Shown here in pieces: positions 49,424 to 57,993 of a stretch of DNA of 64,000 nucleotides. A model generated the notes under the pieces. The model saw only the letters and a program-made list of their open reading frames with translations, was not told where the DNA came from and did no database searches. Numbering within the stretch: position 1 is the first letter of the stretch; each line of letters begins with the position of its first letter. The stretch comes from Nakamurella flavida. Lineage in GTDB: Bacteria; Actinomycetota; Actinomycetes; Mycobacteriales; Nakamurellaceae. The translations under genes and the position numbers were made by a program. The DNA lies in NCBI RefSeq assembly GCF_030811475.1, contig NZ_JAUSQV010000001.1, positions 1,883,501 to 1,947,500 on the forward strand, in the 5' to 3' direction.

Positions 49424-51376
49424 GTGGACAGGCCCGGCGGAGATCAGGGAGCCGTGGACGACGGTTCCTGGGATCGTCCCCGCGCTCCCGACCGACCTGC
49501 CGACGAGGCCGCCGACACCACCGAGACCGTCCACCTGCCGCGCCGACCGCCTGCGCTGCCCCGTCCGGCCTCCGGACCACGCGACGCCGAACCGCCGCGG
49601 CAGTGGACCCGTCGCGCCGACGGCGAGCGGCGCCCGGGTCCCCGCCCCCCGGTCACCGGCGGCCATCTGCCCCCGTACGTGCCCCCGCTGGCGCCCGGGC
49701 CGGACGACCAGCGCACCACCGCACTCCCCCGCTCACCGGGGCGCGGTGCCCATCTCCCGCCGTACCGCGAGCCGCTGCGCCCGCCGGCCGGCCCGACGGG
49801 ACCGCCACCGGACACGAGCCGGACCGGCACCCGGAACGGCCGCGGGCCGGACGAGGCGTCCACACCGTTCCCGAAGAAGGTCACGGTCACCCGGGTCGCC
49901 GCGTGGCGCAGCCGCGAGCTGACCAACCGCGGCGTGCAGATGTTCCGGCGGGCGGCCACCGCGGACGGCGCCGACCGGTCGGGGCTGACCAACCTCACCT
50001 ACGCCGTCATGGGCAACTACGCGGTGGACGCCGCCCTGGCCGTGGCCCTGGCCAACACCCTCTTCTTCGCGGCGGCCACCGCGGAGTCCACCGGCAAGGT
50101 GCTGCTGTACCTGTTGATCACGGTGGCCCCGTTCGCGGTGATCGCGCCCTTCATCGGCCCGGCGCTGGACCGCCTGCAGCACGGTCGCCGCGTCGCGCTG
50201 GCCGCATCGAGCTTCGCCCGGGCCGTGCTCGCCTTGATCATGGTGTTCCAGTTCGACACGTGGGCGCTGTACCCGTGCGCCCTGGGGATGCTGGTGCTGT
50301 CCAAGTCGTTCGGGGTGCTCAAGGCCGCCTTGACCCCGCGGGTGCTGCCCGAGCAGAGCACGCTGACCAAGACCAACTCCCGGCTCACCGTCTTCGGGTT
50401 GATGGCCGGCGGGGTGTGCGGCGCGCTGGCCGCCGGCCTGTCCGCGGTCTTCGGCTCGGGCGGGGCGCTCTGGTTCACCGCGGCCCTCGCCGTGGGCGGC
50501 GGGCTGCTGTGCCTGCGCATCCCGGCGTGGGTGGAGTCGACCGCCGGCGAGGTGCCCGTCGAGGCCGTGGTGACCGGGAAGGGCGCGACGTTCCCCGTCC
50601 AGGTCACCACGACCCTCTGGGCCAACGGCACCATCCGGGTGGAGACGGGGTTCCTCGCCCTGTTCATCGCGTTCGTGGTGAAGAGCGAGTACCCGACCGC
50701 CGGCGGATTCACCCAGCTGCTGCTGCTCGGGGTGGTCGGCGCAGCGGCCGGTCTCGGCGGATTCCTCGGCAACGCCCTGGGCGCCCGGATCCCGCTGCGC
50801 ACCCCGGACCTGACGGCGCTGCTCGCCCTGGGCGCGGTGACCCTGACCACCCTGGTCGCCGTGCTGGCCCCCGGTCTGGCCACGGCCGCCGTGGTCGGCC
50901 TGGTCGGATCGACGGCGTCGTCGCTGGCCAAGGTCTGCCTGGACTCGTCACTGCAGCACCACCTGCCGGAGGCGAGTCGGGCGTCGGCCTTCGGCCGCAG
51001 CGAGACCGTCCTGCAGCTGTCGTGGGTGTTCGGCGGCGTCGTCGGACTGCTCATCGGCGGGGTGTGGTCGTTCGGGCACGACGAGGTCTACTCCGTCGGC
51101 TTCGGCGTGGTCACCGCGTTCCTGGCCGTCGGCCTGCTGCAGACCTGGCTGGTGCGGTCGGGCCGCACGATCGTCCCGGCCGGCGTCCGGCTGCCCCGCC
51201 CACGCTTCGGCCGCCGCCACCCCCGCACCGACCTGGCCCCCGCGGACCCGACCGCGCCCACCACCCGCACCGCACCCCCGACCGTCCCGCACGAGACCCC
51301 GCCGTCGACCACCCGGGGACCGATCCCCGGCCGCCCCCGTCGTCGCTCCGCCCGCACCCCGAAGGACAGACCCTGA
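49424..51376 (+). CDS. MFS transporter with long Pro-rich N-terminal region
   Basis: The 650-residue protein starts with ~150 residues rich in Pro/Arg/Gly (predicted cytoplasmic and disordered), including a duplicated HLPPYVPPLAPG / HLPPYREPLRPP. A 12-helix MFS domain follows (NYAVDAALAVALANTLFFAAA, FIGPALDRLQHGRRVALAAS, SKSFGVLKAALTPRVLPE). A Pro-rich basic C-terminus follows that. It corresponds to mycobacterial Rv0876c beside the DUF2771 lipoprotein gene, which overlaps its stop (TGATG). GTG 49424 is 6 nt after CAGGAT; GTG 49454 is an alternative. The substrate is unknown. Confidence 0.83.
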   Translation: MDRPGGDQGAVDDGSWDRPRAPDRPADEAADTTETVHLPRRPPALPRPASGPRDAEPPRQWTRRADGERRPGPRPPVTGGHLPPYVPPLAPGPDDQRTTALPRSPGRGAHLPPYREPLRPPAGPTGPPPDTSRTGTRNGRGPDEASTPFPKKVTVTRVAAWRSRELTNRGVQMFRRAATADGADRSGLTNLTYAVMGNYAVDAALAVALANTLFFAAATAESTGKVLLYLLITVAPFAVIAPFIGPALDRLQHGRRVALAASSFARAVLALIMVFQFDTWALYPCALGMLVLSKSFGVLKAALTPRVLPEQSTLTKTNSRLTVFGLMAGGVCGALAAGLSAVFGSGGALWFTAALAVGGGLLCLRIPAWVESTAGEVPVEAVVTGKGATFPVQVTTTLWANGTIRVETGFLALFIAFVVKSEYPTAGGFTQLLLLGVVGAAAGLGGFLGNALGARIPLRTPDLTALLALGAVTLTTLVAVLAPGLATAAVVGLVGSTASSLAKVCLDSSLQHHLPEASRASAFGRSETVLQLSWVFGGVVGLLIGGVWSFGHDEVYSVGFGVVTAFLAVGLLQTWLVRSGRTIVPAGVRLPRPRFGRRHPRTDLAPADPTAPTTRTAPPTVPHETPPSTTRGPIPGRPRRRSARTPKDRP

Positions 51377-51894
51377 TGGACCGCCGCTCCCCGTCCCGCC
51401 TGCTCCGCCTGACCGGCGCCGCTGCCCTGGTGCTGGCCCTGAGCGCCTGCCAGGCCCCCCGCCCGGACGTCACCTTCTACGGCAACCGCACCGCCGTGGA
51501 GTCGGGGTACACCCTGTGGTGCTCGCCCAACCAGGACCGCACGCAGTTCGAGTGCGACCAGCCGCACGGGCCCGACGGGGAGGCACGCCTGTCGTTGCGA
51601 CCAGGGCAGAGCGTGCAGATCAACGTGCCGGACGCCATCGCGGAGCAGCCCTGGTTGGCCACCTTCGTCTACCGCACGGCGGACGGTGAGCAGCTGCAGG
51701 GACGCTCGGAGGTCCTCGACGATCACGACCTGTCCTACACGCTGACTCCGATCGAGTCCGGCGATCAGCTGCTCCGGGTCGAGGTGGTGACCGGTTTCGA
51801 GGTCGGCCCGCAGACCACTGCCGACCCCAACAGCACCGGCTTCGACATCGGGGCGACCCGGAGCTGGGTGCTCACCGTCGACCCGTCCGCCTGA
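51376..51894 (+). CDS. DUF2771 lipoprotein
   Basis: This 172-residue secreted lipoprotein has a signal peptide RLLRLTGAAALVLALSAC with lipobox LSAC (Cys25 would be lipidated). The mature part has PDVTFYGNRTAVESGYTLWCSP and FECDQPHG. Two Cys could pair, and the rest is beta-rich, fitting DUF2771. It overlaps the MFS gene by one base and is probably translated with it, suggesting a transporter-associated extracytoplasmic role, which is unproven. Confidence 0.8.
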   Translation: MDRRSPSRLLRLTGAAALVLALSACQAPRPDVTFYGNRTAVESGYTLWCSPNQDRTQFECDQPHGPDGEARLSLRPGQSVQINVPDAIAEQPWLATFVYRTADGEQLQGRSEVLDDHDLSYTLTPIESGDQLLRVEVVTGFEVGPQTTADPNSTGFDIGATRSWVLTVDPSA

Positions 51895-51921
51895 CCCGTA
51901 GTCGGACACCGGCACCCGCAC

Positions 51922-51964
51922 ACGCAACAGGGCCCGGCACCATCGGTGCCGGGCCCTGCTGCGT
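51922..51964. terminator. Strong bidirectional terminator between DUF2771 and cold-shock genes
   Basis: The 20-nt arms (51922-51941 with 51945-51964) pair with one mismatch and a 3-nt ATC loop, including a 14-bp perfect core CAGGGCCCGGCACC. It ends both convergent transcripts. Confidence 0.85.
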
Positions 51965-52004
51965 CTCTGGTGGTGCGCTGTCCTGTGGTGCGCTGCAGCT
52001 GCGC

Positions 52005-52394
52005 TCAGGCGTCGAGCTCGTTGGCCACGGCGCGCAGCACGGTGGCGATGCGTCCGCCCATGGCCCGCTCGGGGTAGCGCCCCCGGCGCAGGTCCGGGAG
52101 CGCCTTGGACTCGAGCATCTTGATCATGTCGTCCACCAGGCCGTGCAGTTCCTCGGCCGGGCGACGGCTGGCGGCCGCGATCGACGGGGGTGCGTCGATG
52201 ATCGTGACCTGCAGGGCCTGCGGTCCTCGGCGGCCGTCGGCGACGCCGAACTCCACCTTCTGACCGGGCTTGAGCGCTGTCACCGTCGACGGCAGCGCGG
52301 ACGACCGGACATGGACGTCGTCGCCACCGCCCTCCTGGGCGATGAAGCCGAAGCCCTTCTCCGAGTCGTACCACTTCACTTTGCCGCTGGGCAC
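52005..52394 (-). CDS. Cold-shock domain protein with C-terminal extension (CspB-type)
   Basis: This 129-residue protein begins with a cold-shock domain (residues 1-67: [20 protein letters not shown] with RNP1 KGFGFI, then VHVRSSALP in place of the usual VFVHFS, and [21 protein letters not shown]). A ~60-residue helical extension ending [17 protein letters not shown] follows. It binds single-stranded RNA or DNA and acts as an RNA chaperone. GTG 52394 has GAAGGA 10 nt upstream. Mycobacterial cspB (Rv0871) has the same long form and place. Confidence 0.87.
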   Translation of the reverse strand: MPSGKVKWYDSEKGFGFIAQEGGGDDVHVRSSALPSTVTALKPGQKVEFGVADGRRGPQALQVTIIDAPPSIAAASRRPAEELHGLVDDMIKMLESKALPDLRRGRYPERAMGGRIATVLRAVANELDA

Positions 52395-52567
52395 GCCGCT
52401 CACGTCCTTCGATGCTGGGAGGCTCGGTTCCCGTCGGCCGGGATGCCGACCGCGATGGCGCGGGCCGGTTCGTCGAGCAACCTCCAGCCTACTGCCGTCC
52501 GGCGCGGACACGGTCCGCGTCACGGTGACCGCCGGTCGCACCCGGCCGTGAGCCGGGCCGTGCTGGC

Positions 52568-52573
52568 TATCCT
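52568..52573 (+). promoter_or_regulatory. -10 box TATCCT for leaderless 89-residue membrane protein mRNA
   Basis: TATCCT lies exactly 6 nt upstream of GTG 52580, which favours that start over GTG 52577. Confidence 0.6.
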
Positions 52574-52579
52574 GGGGTG

Positions 52580-52849
52580 GTGTCCGAACCGGTCGAGTCC
52601 CCCGCCCCCGCACGTCGCTCGGCGCCCCGTGCCGGGACCTGGGCCAAGGTCGGGATGGTCCTCTTCGCGGTCGGCCTGGTGGCCATCGTCGTCATCATCG
52701 TGCTGTTCGCCACCGGCGGCCGCGACCTCCCGGTCTGGCTGAACGTCACCGCCATGCTCGCCCCGGTCGGTCTCGGCGTCGGGCTCGTCGGGGTGTTCCG
52801 CGAGATCCGCCGCCCGGCCCGGGAGGCCCGCGCGGCCGCCAAGGCCTGA
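52580..52849 (+). CDS. Small two-helix membrane protein
   Basis: This 89-residue protein has a short basic N-terminus, two helices ([24 protein letters not shown] and [22 protein letters not shown]) and a basic [16 protein letters not shown] tail. It looks like a conserved actinobacterial hypothetical. GTG 52580 fits a leaderless message. It is divergent from the cold-shock gene and convergent with the HAD gene. No function is recognised. Confidence 0.65.
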   Translation: MSEPVESPAPARRSAPRAGTWAKVGMVLFAVGLVAIVVIIVLFATGGRDLPVWLNVTAMLAPVGLGVGLVGVFREIRRPAREARAAAKA

Positions 52850-52898
52850 TCGGATCGTCCGAGCTGCCGTCAGGACCTCGCGAGGACCCCGCGAGGAC

Positions 52899-53519
52899 TC
52901 AGTGGACGGTGGCCTGCAGATAGGTGTCGAGCCATTCCGGGAATTCGGTCAGGTCGGTGAGCACCACGTCGGCCCCGGCCGAGCGCAGGTCCTCGGCGCT
53001 GATCGGGCCGGTGGCCACGGCGACGGCGAACGCGTCTGCGGCGCGGGCACCGGTGATGTCCCCCAGGTGATCGCCCACGTAGACCTCGGCCCCGTACTCC
53101 TGGAGCGCGACGGCCTTCCCGGCGCTCCACAGATCGCCGACGACCGCGGTCACGGGGATCTCCAGCTGCTCCAGGTGCAGGACGGCGTTGCCGCGGTGCT
53201 TGGCGGTGACGACGACGGCCCGGCCGCCCCGGTCGACCACCGCGGCCACGGCGGCGGCGGCGCCCGGCAGCGCGACCGTGCCGGGCAGGACGAACTCCGG
53301 GTAGAGCTCGCGGTAGCGGAGGACGAGCGCGTCGACCTGGTCGGGGGCCAGGTCGTACCGGGCGAACTCGTGGCTCAGCGGGGGGCCCAGACGGGTGACG
53401 AAGCCGGCCCCGTCCAGGGGGATCCCCGTCTCGGCCGCGAGCGCCTCGAACACCTTGACCATCCCCTCGCGGGGATCGATCAAGGTCATGTCGAGGTCGA
53501 AGCCGACGGTGAAAGCCAC
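52899..53519 (-). CDS. HAD-family phosphatase (Gph-like)
   Basis: This 206-residue haloacid-dehalogenase fold protein has the nucleophile motif GFDLDMTLIDPREG, a four-helix cap, motif II VVVTAKHRGN, Lys in WSAGKAVALQEYG and the metal motif EVYVGDHLGDITGARAA. It probably dephosphorylates a small metabolite such as phosphoglycolate. GTG 53519 is 6 nt downstream of TACGCT (minus strand). It is divergent from the VanZ gene. Confidence 0.87.
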   Translation of the reverse strand: MAFTVGFDLDMTLIDPREGMVKVFEALAAETGIPLDGAGFVTRLGPPLSHEFARYDLAPDQVDALVLRYRELYPEFVLPGTVALPGAAAAVAAVVDRGGRAVVVTAKHRGNAVLHLEQLEIPVTAVVGDLWSAGKAVALQEYGAEVYVGDHLGDITGARAADAFAVAVATGPISAEDLRSAGADVVLTDLTEFPEWLDTYLQATVH

Positions 53520-53525
53520 CGGGGC

Positions 53526-53531
53526 AGCGTA
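53526..53531 (-). promoter_or_regulatory. -10 box TACGCT for leaderless HAD mRNA
   Basis: Read on the minus strand, TACGCT lies exactly 6 nt upstream of GTG 53519. Confidence 0.6.
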
Positions 53532-53728
53532 CGTTCCCCCGCTCCGGCCACCCTCGCCGAAAGATCCACCGAGGCCGGACTGGGACCGACACGTTACGTT
53601 CGGCGTGACGGGTGCCACACATCGTCATCACCCGTCAGGGTGACGCATCCCGACCCGCGAACCACCTCCCGGTACCGCAACCGGGTGGGGGTGACGAACG
53701 GCTCGTCGGACGGGGCCCCGTCCGCACC

Positions 53729-53734
53729 TACCCT
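53729..53734 (+). promoter_or_regulatory. -10 box TACCCT for leaderless vanZ-like mRNA
   Basis: TACCCT lies exactly 6 nt upstream of GTG 53741. Confidence 0.6.
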
Positions 53735-53740
53735 GGTCCG

Positions 53741-54247
53741 GTGACCCTCATCCCCCGTGACCTCGACGGACGCCGTCGGACGCGGGCCCGGGTGGCACTG
53801 GTGGTGTTCGTCGTGGTCGTCGCGTTCATCGTCTTCTGGCCGTCGCCGCCGGCCCAGGAGGCCCAGGAGGGGCTCGGCGCACTCCTGCGGCGCTGGCACG
53901 CGAAGGGACTGCCCGGTTGGATCAGCTTCTCGCTCGTGGAGTCGGTGTCCAACGGGCTGATGTTCGTCCCCATCGGGGTCTTCGGGGCACTGTCGCTGGC
54001 CCGCCGGCGCTGGCTGGTCGTGCTGGCCGCCGCCGCCGCGTCCGGCCTGATCGAACTCACCCAGCAGGTGCTGCTGCCCGGGCGGTTCGCCGATCCCCGG
54101 GACGTGGCCGCCAACACCGGCGGCGCGCTGATCGGGCTGGTGTTCGCCTGGATCTGGGACATGCGACGGACGCACCGCGACCGCACCCGGGTGCTGCGGA
54201 CCGGTCGGCCCGACCCGGCGGAGCCGACCCCGGCCCGCCGGGGCTGA
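53741..54247 (+). CDS. VanZ-family membrane protein
   Basis: This 168-residue protein has four membrane helices and the VanZ pattern SVSNGLMFVPIGVFGALSLARRRW...ASGLIELTQQVLLPGRFADPRDVAANTGGALIGL, with the conserved Glu-Gln and RxxDxxDxxxNxxG-like segment. VanZ proteins occur in teicoplanin resistance islands, but most genomic homologues have no proven resistance role. GTG 53741 gives MTLIPRDLDGRRR and is placed by the -10 box. Confidence 0.83.
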   Translation: MTLIPRDLDGRRRTRARVALVVFVVVVAFIVFWPSPPAQEAQEGLGALLRRWHAKGLPGWISFSLVESVSNGLMFVPIGVFGALSLARRRWLVVLAAAAASGLIELTQQVLLPGRFADPRDVAANTGGALIGLVFAWIWDMRRTHRDRTRVLRTGRPDPAEPTPARRG

Positions 54248-54284
54248 TCCGACCCCGTCCCTGCCGAACCCGCAGCGCGACCGT

Positions 54285-54304
54285 CCGGCGGCCTCGCCCG
54301 CCGG
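54285..54304. terminator. Possible terminator between vanZ-like and HAD-IIA genes
   Basis: The 7-bp stem CCGGCGG (54285-54291) and CCGCCGG (54298-54304) lies between convergent genes. Confidence 0.45.
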
Positions 54305-54339
54305 GGCACTCCGGGCAGGGGCGTCACCGGCAGCGCGTG

Positions 54340-55158
54340 TCAGCGCCCGGCGAACGGATCCTCGGTGCGGCCGACGAGATCGGCGATGGAGTCCACGATC
54401 AGCGACGGGCGGAACGGGTACTGCTCGACCGACTCGGGCGTGGAGATGCCGGACATGACCAGGATGGTCGCCAGGCCCGCCTCGAGACCGGCGATGACAT
54501 CGGTGTCCATCCGGTCGCCGACCATGATCGTGCCCTCGGAGTGGGCGCCGATGGCCCGCAGGGCCGACCGCATCATCAGCGGGTTGGGCTTGCCGATGAA
54601 GTACGGCGTCTTCCCGGTCGCCTCCCGGATGAGCGCGGCGACGGCACCCGCGGCGGGCATGATGCCGTGCCGACTCGGCCCGGTCGCGTCCGGGTTGGTG
54701 GCCACGAACCGCGCACCCTTCTCGATCAGCCGGATGGCGGTGGTGATGGCCTCGAAGGAGTACGTCCGCGTCTCGCCCAGCACCACGTAGTCCGGATCCC
54801 GGTCGGTGAGCACGTATCCGGCCTCGTGCAGGGCGGTGGTCAGGCCCACCTCCCCGATGACGAACGCGGACCCGCCGGGGCGCTGGCTGGCCAGGAACTT
54901 CGCCGTGGCCATGGCCGAGGTCCAGATGCGGTCCTCCGGGATGTCCAGGCCGCTGCCGTGCAGCCGGGCCCGCAGGTCGCGCCGGGTGAACATCGGGTTG
55001 TTGGTGACGACGACGAAGTTCGCGCCACGTTCGGTCAGCTCGGCCAGGAACGCATCCGCCCCGGGGATGAGGTGCTCCTCGTGGACCAGGACGCCGTCCA
55101 TGTCCGTGAGGTATGTCCACCCCTGGACCGGGCGGGCGATGGTCGGTTGTGCGGTCAC
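54340..55158 (-). CDS. HAD-IIA family hydrolase (NagD-like sugar phosphatase)
   Basis: This 272-residue protein has the nucleophile motif TYLTDMDGVLVHEEHLIPGA, NFVVVTNNPMFTRRDL (motif II), YFIGKPNPLMMRSAL with the catalytic Lys and MVGDRMDTDVIAGLEAGLATILV (metal motif). The class IIA cap is typical of NagD/AraL phosphatases of nucleotide or sugar phosphates. GTG 55158 is 6 nt after GATCAT on the minus strand, a weak leaderless promoter; GTG 55161 is possible. Confidence 0.87.
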   Translation of the reverse strand: MTAQPTIARPVQGWTYLTDMDGVLVHEEHLIPGADAFLAELTERGANFVVVTNNPMFTRRDLRARLHGSGLDIPEDRIWTSAMATAKFLASQRPGGSAFVIGEVGLTTALHEAGYVLTDRDPDYVVLGETRTYSFEAITTAIRLIEKGARFVATNPDATGPSRHGIMPAAGAVAALIREATGKTPYFIGKPNPLMMRSALRAIGAHSEGTIMVGDRMDTDVIAGLEAGLATILVMSGISTPESVEQYPFRPSLIVDSIADLVGRTEDPFAGR

Positions 55159-55285
55159 CACCCCATGATCCCGGGTGGGCGACGCACGCAGTACCCCTCC
55201 CGGGCGGTGTCCGGTCACATCCCGGACCCGGACGGCGGACCGGGACGGGGCCGCACCGCCCCCGTGGCCGGTCACCCCCGGCGCG

Positions 55286-55291
55286 TACGTT
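55286..55291 (+). promoter_or_regulatory. -10 box TACGTT for leaderless LLM oxidoreductase mRNA
   Basis: TACGTT lies exactly 6 nt upstream of ATG 55298. Confidence 0.6.
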
Positions 55292-55297
55292 GACCCG

Positions 55298-56299
55298 ATG
55301 GCTGACACCCCGATGCGTTTCGGACTCTTCATCCCGCAGGGCTGGCGGATGGACCTGGTGGGCATCGACCCGGTCGACCACTGGTCCACCATGTCCGGGT
55401 TGGCCGCGCACGCGGACGCCGGCCCGTGGGAGTCGATCTGGGTGTACGACCACTTCCACACCACGCCGGTGCCGACACAGGAGGCCACCCACGAGGCCTG
55501 GTCGCTGATGGCGGCGTTCGCGGCGACCACGTCGCGGGTGCGGCTCGGTCAGATGTGCACGTGCATGGCCTACCGGAACCCGGCGTACCTGGCCAAGGTG
55601 GCGTCGACCATCGACGCCATCTCCGGCGGCCGCGTCGAGATGGGCATCGGCGCGGGCTGGTACGAGCACGAGTGGCGCGCCTACGGCTACGGCTTCCCCT
55701 CGGCGGGCGAGCGGCTGGCCGCGCTGGACGAGGGCGTGCAGATCATGCGGGACGCGTGGCGCGACGGCTCGGCCACCCTGGCCGGCCGGCACTACCAGGT
55801 CGACGGCGCCATCGTGCAGCCGAAGCCGTTGCAGGAGAACGGTATCCCGCTGTGGATCGCCGGCGGCGGGGAGCGCAAGACCCTGCGGACGGCGGCGAAG
55901 TACGCGCAGTACACCAACTTCGACGGCACCCTCGAGGGCTTCACGCACAAGTCGTCGGTGCTGGCCGAGCACTGTCGCGAGGTGGGCACCGATTTCACCG
56001 CGATCACCCGCTCGGCGAACTACAACATCGCCATCGGCCACACCCAGGACGAGGTCGACAACCGGTTGAGCTGGCTGGAGGGTCACCTCACCGCCTCCAT
56101 CGGTGCGGAGCAGGCCGCCGGTCAGCTCGGGTCCATCCGTGACCTGCCGGGGGCCGGTACCCCCGACCAGATCATCGCCAACCTCTCGGCGCTGCGGGAC
56201 GCGGGCATGACGTACGCGATCCTCTACTTCCCCGAGCTCGCCTACGACACCACCGGCCTGCGGCTCTTCGAGCAGGAGGTCATCCCCGCCCTGCAGTGA
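55298..56299 (+). CDS. LLM-class flavin- or F420-dependent oxidoreductase
   Basis: This 333-residue luciferase-like TIM barrel has RFGLFIPQGWRMDL, SIWVYDHFHTTPVP, RVRLGQMCTCMAYRNPAYLAKVASTIDAISGGRVEMGIGAGWYEHEW, and IPLWIAGGGERKTLR. These resemble F420-dependent LLM enzymes of actinobacteria (TIGR03560-like). It may oxidise or reduce a small substrate with F420 or FMN; the cofactor is inferred. It converges on the DUF202 gene with an 8-nt gap and no terminator. Confidence 0.85.
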   Translation: MADTPMRFGLFIPQGWRMDLVGIDPVDHWSTMSGLAAHADAGPWESIWVYDHFHTTPVPTQEATHEAWSLMAAFAATTSRVRLGQMCTCMAYRNPAYLAKVASTIDAISGGRVEMGIGAGWYEHEWRAYGYGFPSAGERLAALDEGVQIMRDAWRDGSATLAGRHYQVDGAIVQPKPLQENGIPLWIAGGGERKTLRTAAKYAQYTNFDGTLEGFTHKSSVLAEHCREVGTDFTAITRSANYNIAIGHTQDEVDNRLSWLEGHLTASIGAEQAAGQLGSIRDLPGAGTPDQIIANLSALRDAGMTYAILYFPELAYDTTGLRLFEQEVIPALQ

Positions 56300-56307
56300 G
56301 TGCACGG

Positions 56308-56661
56308 TCAGCGGCGGACGAGGGTGAGGATGCCGGCGGCCGCACCGGTCAGGCCGAGAGCCACCACCGCCCCGACCATCAGCACCAGGGCCGGCCACGG
56401 TGCGGCGGACTGCTCGGGGCGGTCGGCGGTGGGCCGCCGGAGGATCTGGACGGCGATCGCGACACCGAGCGCGACGGCGACGAGGGTCACCGGCAGAGCC
56501 CGCAGCCGGACGCCGACCACGCCCACCAGCAGCGCGCCGGCCAGCACGGACAAGCCGGTCCGCTGCCAGGCCAGGGCGGTGCGCTGCGGCTGCAGCCCCG
56601 GGTCGGTCGTGCGGCGCCCGGCGCTCGCCCCGTCCCCGTCCACCGGACCGCCGCCGTTCAC
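56308..56661 (-). CDS. DUF202 small membrane protein
   Basis: This 117-residue protein has the DUF202 motif LQPQRTALAWQRTGLSVLAGALL and three membrane helices. GTG 56661 overlaps the TGA of the upstream DUF202 gene (GTGA). Tandem DUF202 genes of this kind (YidG/YidH in E. coli) are common; their function is not established. Confidence 0.8.
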   Translation of the reverse strand: MNGGGPVDGDGASAGRRTTDPGLQPQRTALAWQRTGLSVLAGALLVGVVGVRLRALPVTLVAVALGVAIAVQILRRPTADRPEQSAAPWPALVLMVGAVVALGLTGAAAGILTLVRR

Positions 56662-57089
56662 CGCACGGCTTCCACGACGGCGTACCCGGCCAGCACCAGT
56701 CCGGCCAGGGCGACCCCGCCGACGAGCCAGGGCAGCGCGGTCGGGGCCGGGAGCGGTCGGCCGGTCCGCATGGCCCGCTCGTTGCGGCGCCACGACCCGA
56801 GGGCGGAGACGGCCAGGGCGCTGCCGCCCAGGCAGATGATCACCGCCAGTGCGGGGACGATCCAGCTGAGCCGGGCGATGAGGCTCAGCGAGACCAGCGC
56901 CAGGCCTGCGGCGATGAGCCCGAGTCCGGTGCGCACCCAGGCCAGCGCGGTGCGCTCGTTGGCCAGGGTCCAGCGCGGGTCCGGGTCGGTCCCGACCCGG
57001 TAGACCGAGTGCGGCCGACGATCGTCGTGGTCGGACCCCGCATCGGAGTCGGGGCCGTCGGTGCGTCCGTCGGACTCGGGGGCGTTCAC
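56658..57089 (-). CDS. YidH-like DUF202 membrane protein
   Basis: This 143-residue protein has an acidic N-terminus, then RWTLANERTALAWVRTGLGLIAAGLAL, the DUF202 signature, and three membrane helices. GTG 57089 is placed by TACGCT 6 nt upstream. It is first of a coupled pair. Confidence 0.82.
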   Translation of the reverse strand: MNAPESDGRTDGPDSDAGSDHDDRRPHSVYRVGTDPDPRWTLANERTALAWVRTGLGLIAAGLALVSLSLIARLSWIVPALAVIICLGGSALAVSALGSWRRNERAMRTGRPLPAPTALPWLVGGVALAGLVLAGYAVVEAVR

Positions 57090-57095
57090 CCGGTG

Positions 57096-57101
57096 AGCGT
57101 A
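57096..57101 (-). promoter_or_regulatory. -10 box TACGCT for leaderless yidH-like mRNA
   Basis: Read on the minus strand, TACGCT lies exactly 6 nt upstream of GTG 57089. Confidence 0.6.
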
Positions 57102-57144
57102 GGGCCGAGAGGTGCCGGCCCCACGCCCACCGGTTCGTGACGGA

Positions 57145-57993
57145 TCAGCCCACGCACGCCCGCACCGCGCGCGCGGTGAGCACCCGGGCGAGATGCTGCC
57201 GGTACTCCGCGGAGGCGGAGGTGTCGTCGACCGGGTAGGTGTCGTCGGCGGCGTGGGCCGCGGCCGCGGTGATCGCCTCCGTGGTGGCCGGCCCGATCAG
57301 TGCCTCCTCCACGGCGGTCGCCCGGATCGGCGTCGCCCCCATGTTCGTCAGGGCGATGCGCGCCTCGGCGATCCCGGCGCCGCCGGTGCGGATCGCACAG
57401 GCCACCGACACCACCGACCACGACTGCGCCACCCGCTGGAACTTCTCGTACCGGGCCGTCCACCCCGCGTAGGACGGGAAGCGGATCGAGGAGAGGATCT
57501 CGTCCTCCTCGACGGCGGTGGCGAAGTAGTCGACGAAGAACTCGGCCGCGGGCACCGTGCGCCGACCGCCGGGACCGACGATCTCGAACTCCGCGTCCAG
57601 CGCGACGGCGACCGCGCCGAGGTCGCCGGCCGGGTCGGCGTGGACGAGGGCCCCGCCGAGGGTGCCGCGGTGCCGGACCTGCGGATCGGCCACCGTGCCC
57701 TCGGTCTCGGCCAGCAGCGCCACGTGCTCCTTCACCAGCGGGTGGCTGAGCACGGCGTGGTGGGTGGCCATCGCACCGATGCGGACGCCGTCGCCGTCCT
57801 GGGTGATCTCCCGCAGCTCGGCGATCTTCCGCAGGTCGACGAGCACGCCGGGGTCGGCCATCCGGAGCCGGAGCACCGGCACCAGCGACTGCCCGCCGGC
57901 GAGGATCTTCGCCTCGTCGCCGCCCTCCTGGAGGGCGGCGACCGCCTCGTCCAGGGTGGTCGGCGCGGTGTAGTCGAACGCGGTGGGGATCAC
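57145..57993 (-). CDS. coxM: Molybdenum hydroxylase FAD subunit (CoxM-like)
   Basis: This 282-residue FAD-binding subunit has AKILAGGQSLVPVLRLRM (residues ~28-45) and RHRGTLGGALVHADPAGD, the two FAD-binding motifs of the CO dehydrogenase/xanthine oxidase medium subunit, followed by the CODH C-terminal domain. It passes electrons from the FeS subunit to a quinone or other acceptor. GTG 57993 overlaps the coxL stop (GTGA). It is the last gene of coxS-coxL-coxM. Confidence 0.9.
   Translation of the reverse strand: MIPTAFDYTAPTTLDEAVAALQEGGDEAKILAGGQSLVPVLRLRMADPGVLVDLRKIAELREITQDGDGVRIGAMATHHAVLSHPLVKEHVALLAETEGTVADPQVRHRGTLGGALVHADPAGDLGAVAVALDAEFEIVGPGGRRTVPAAEFFVDYFATAVEEDEILSSIRFPSYAGWTARYEKFQRVAQSWSVVSVACAIRTGGAGIAEARIALTNMGATPIRATAVEEALIGPATTEAITAAAAHAADDTYPVDDTSASAEYRQHLARVLTARAVRACVG

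Noticed and set aside
53741-54247. Teicoplanin resistance determinant
   Set aside because: No VanA/B/X/R/S genes are nearby. VanZ-like proteins are widespread and resistance cannot be inferred.
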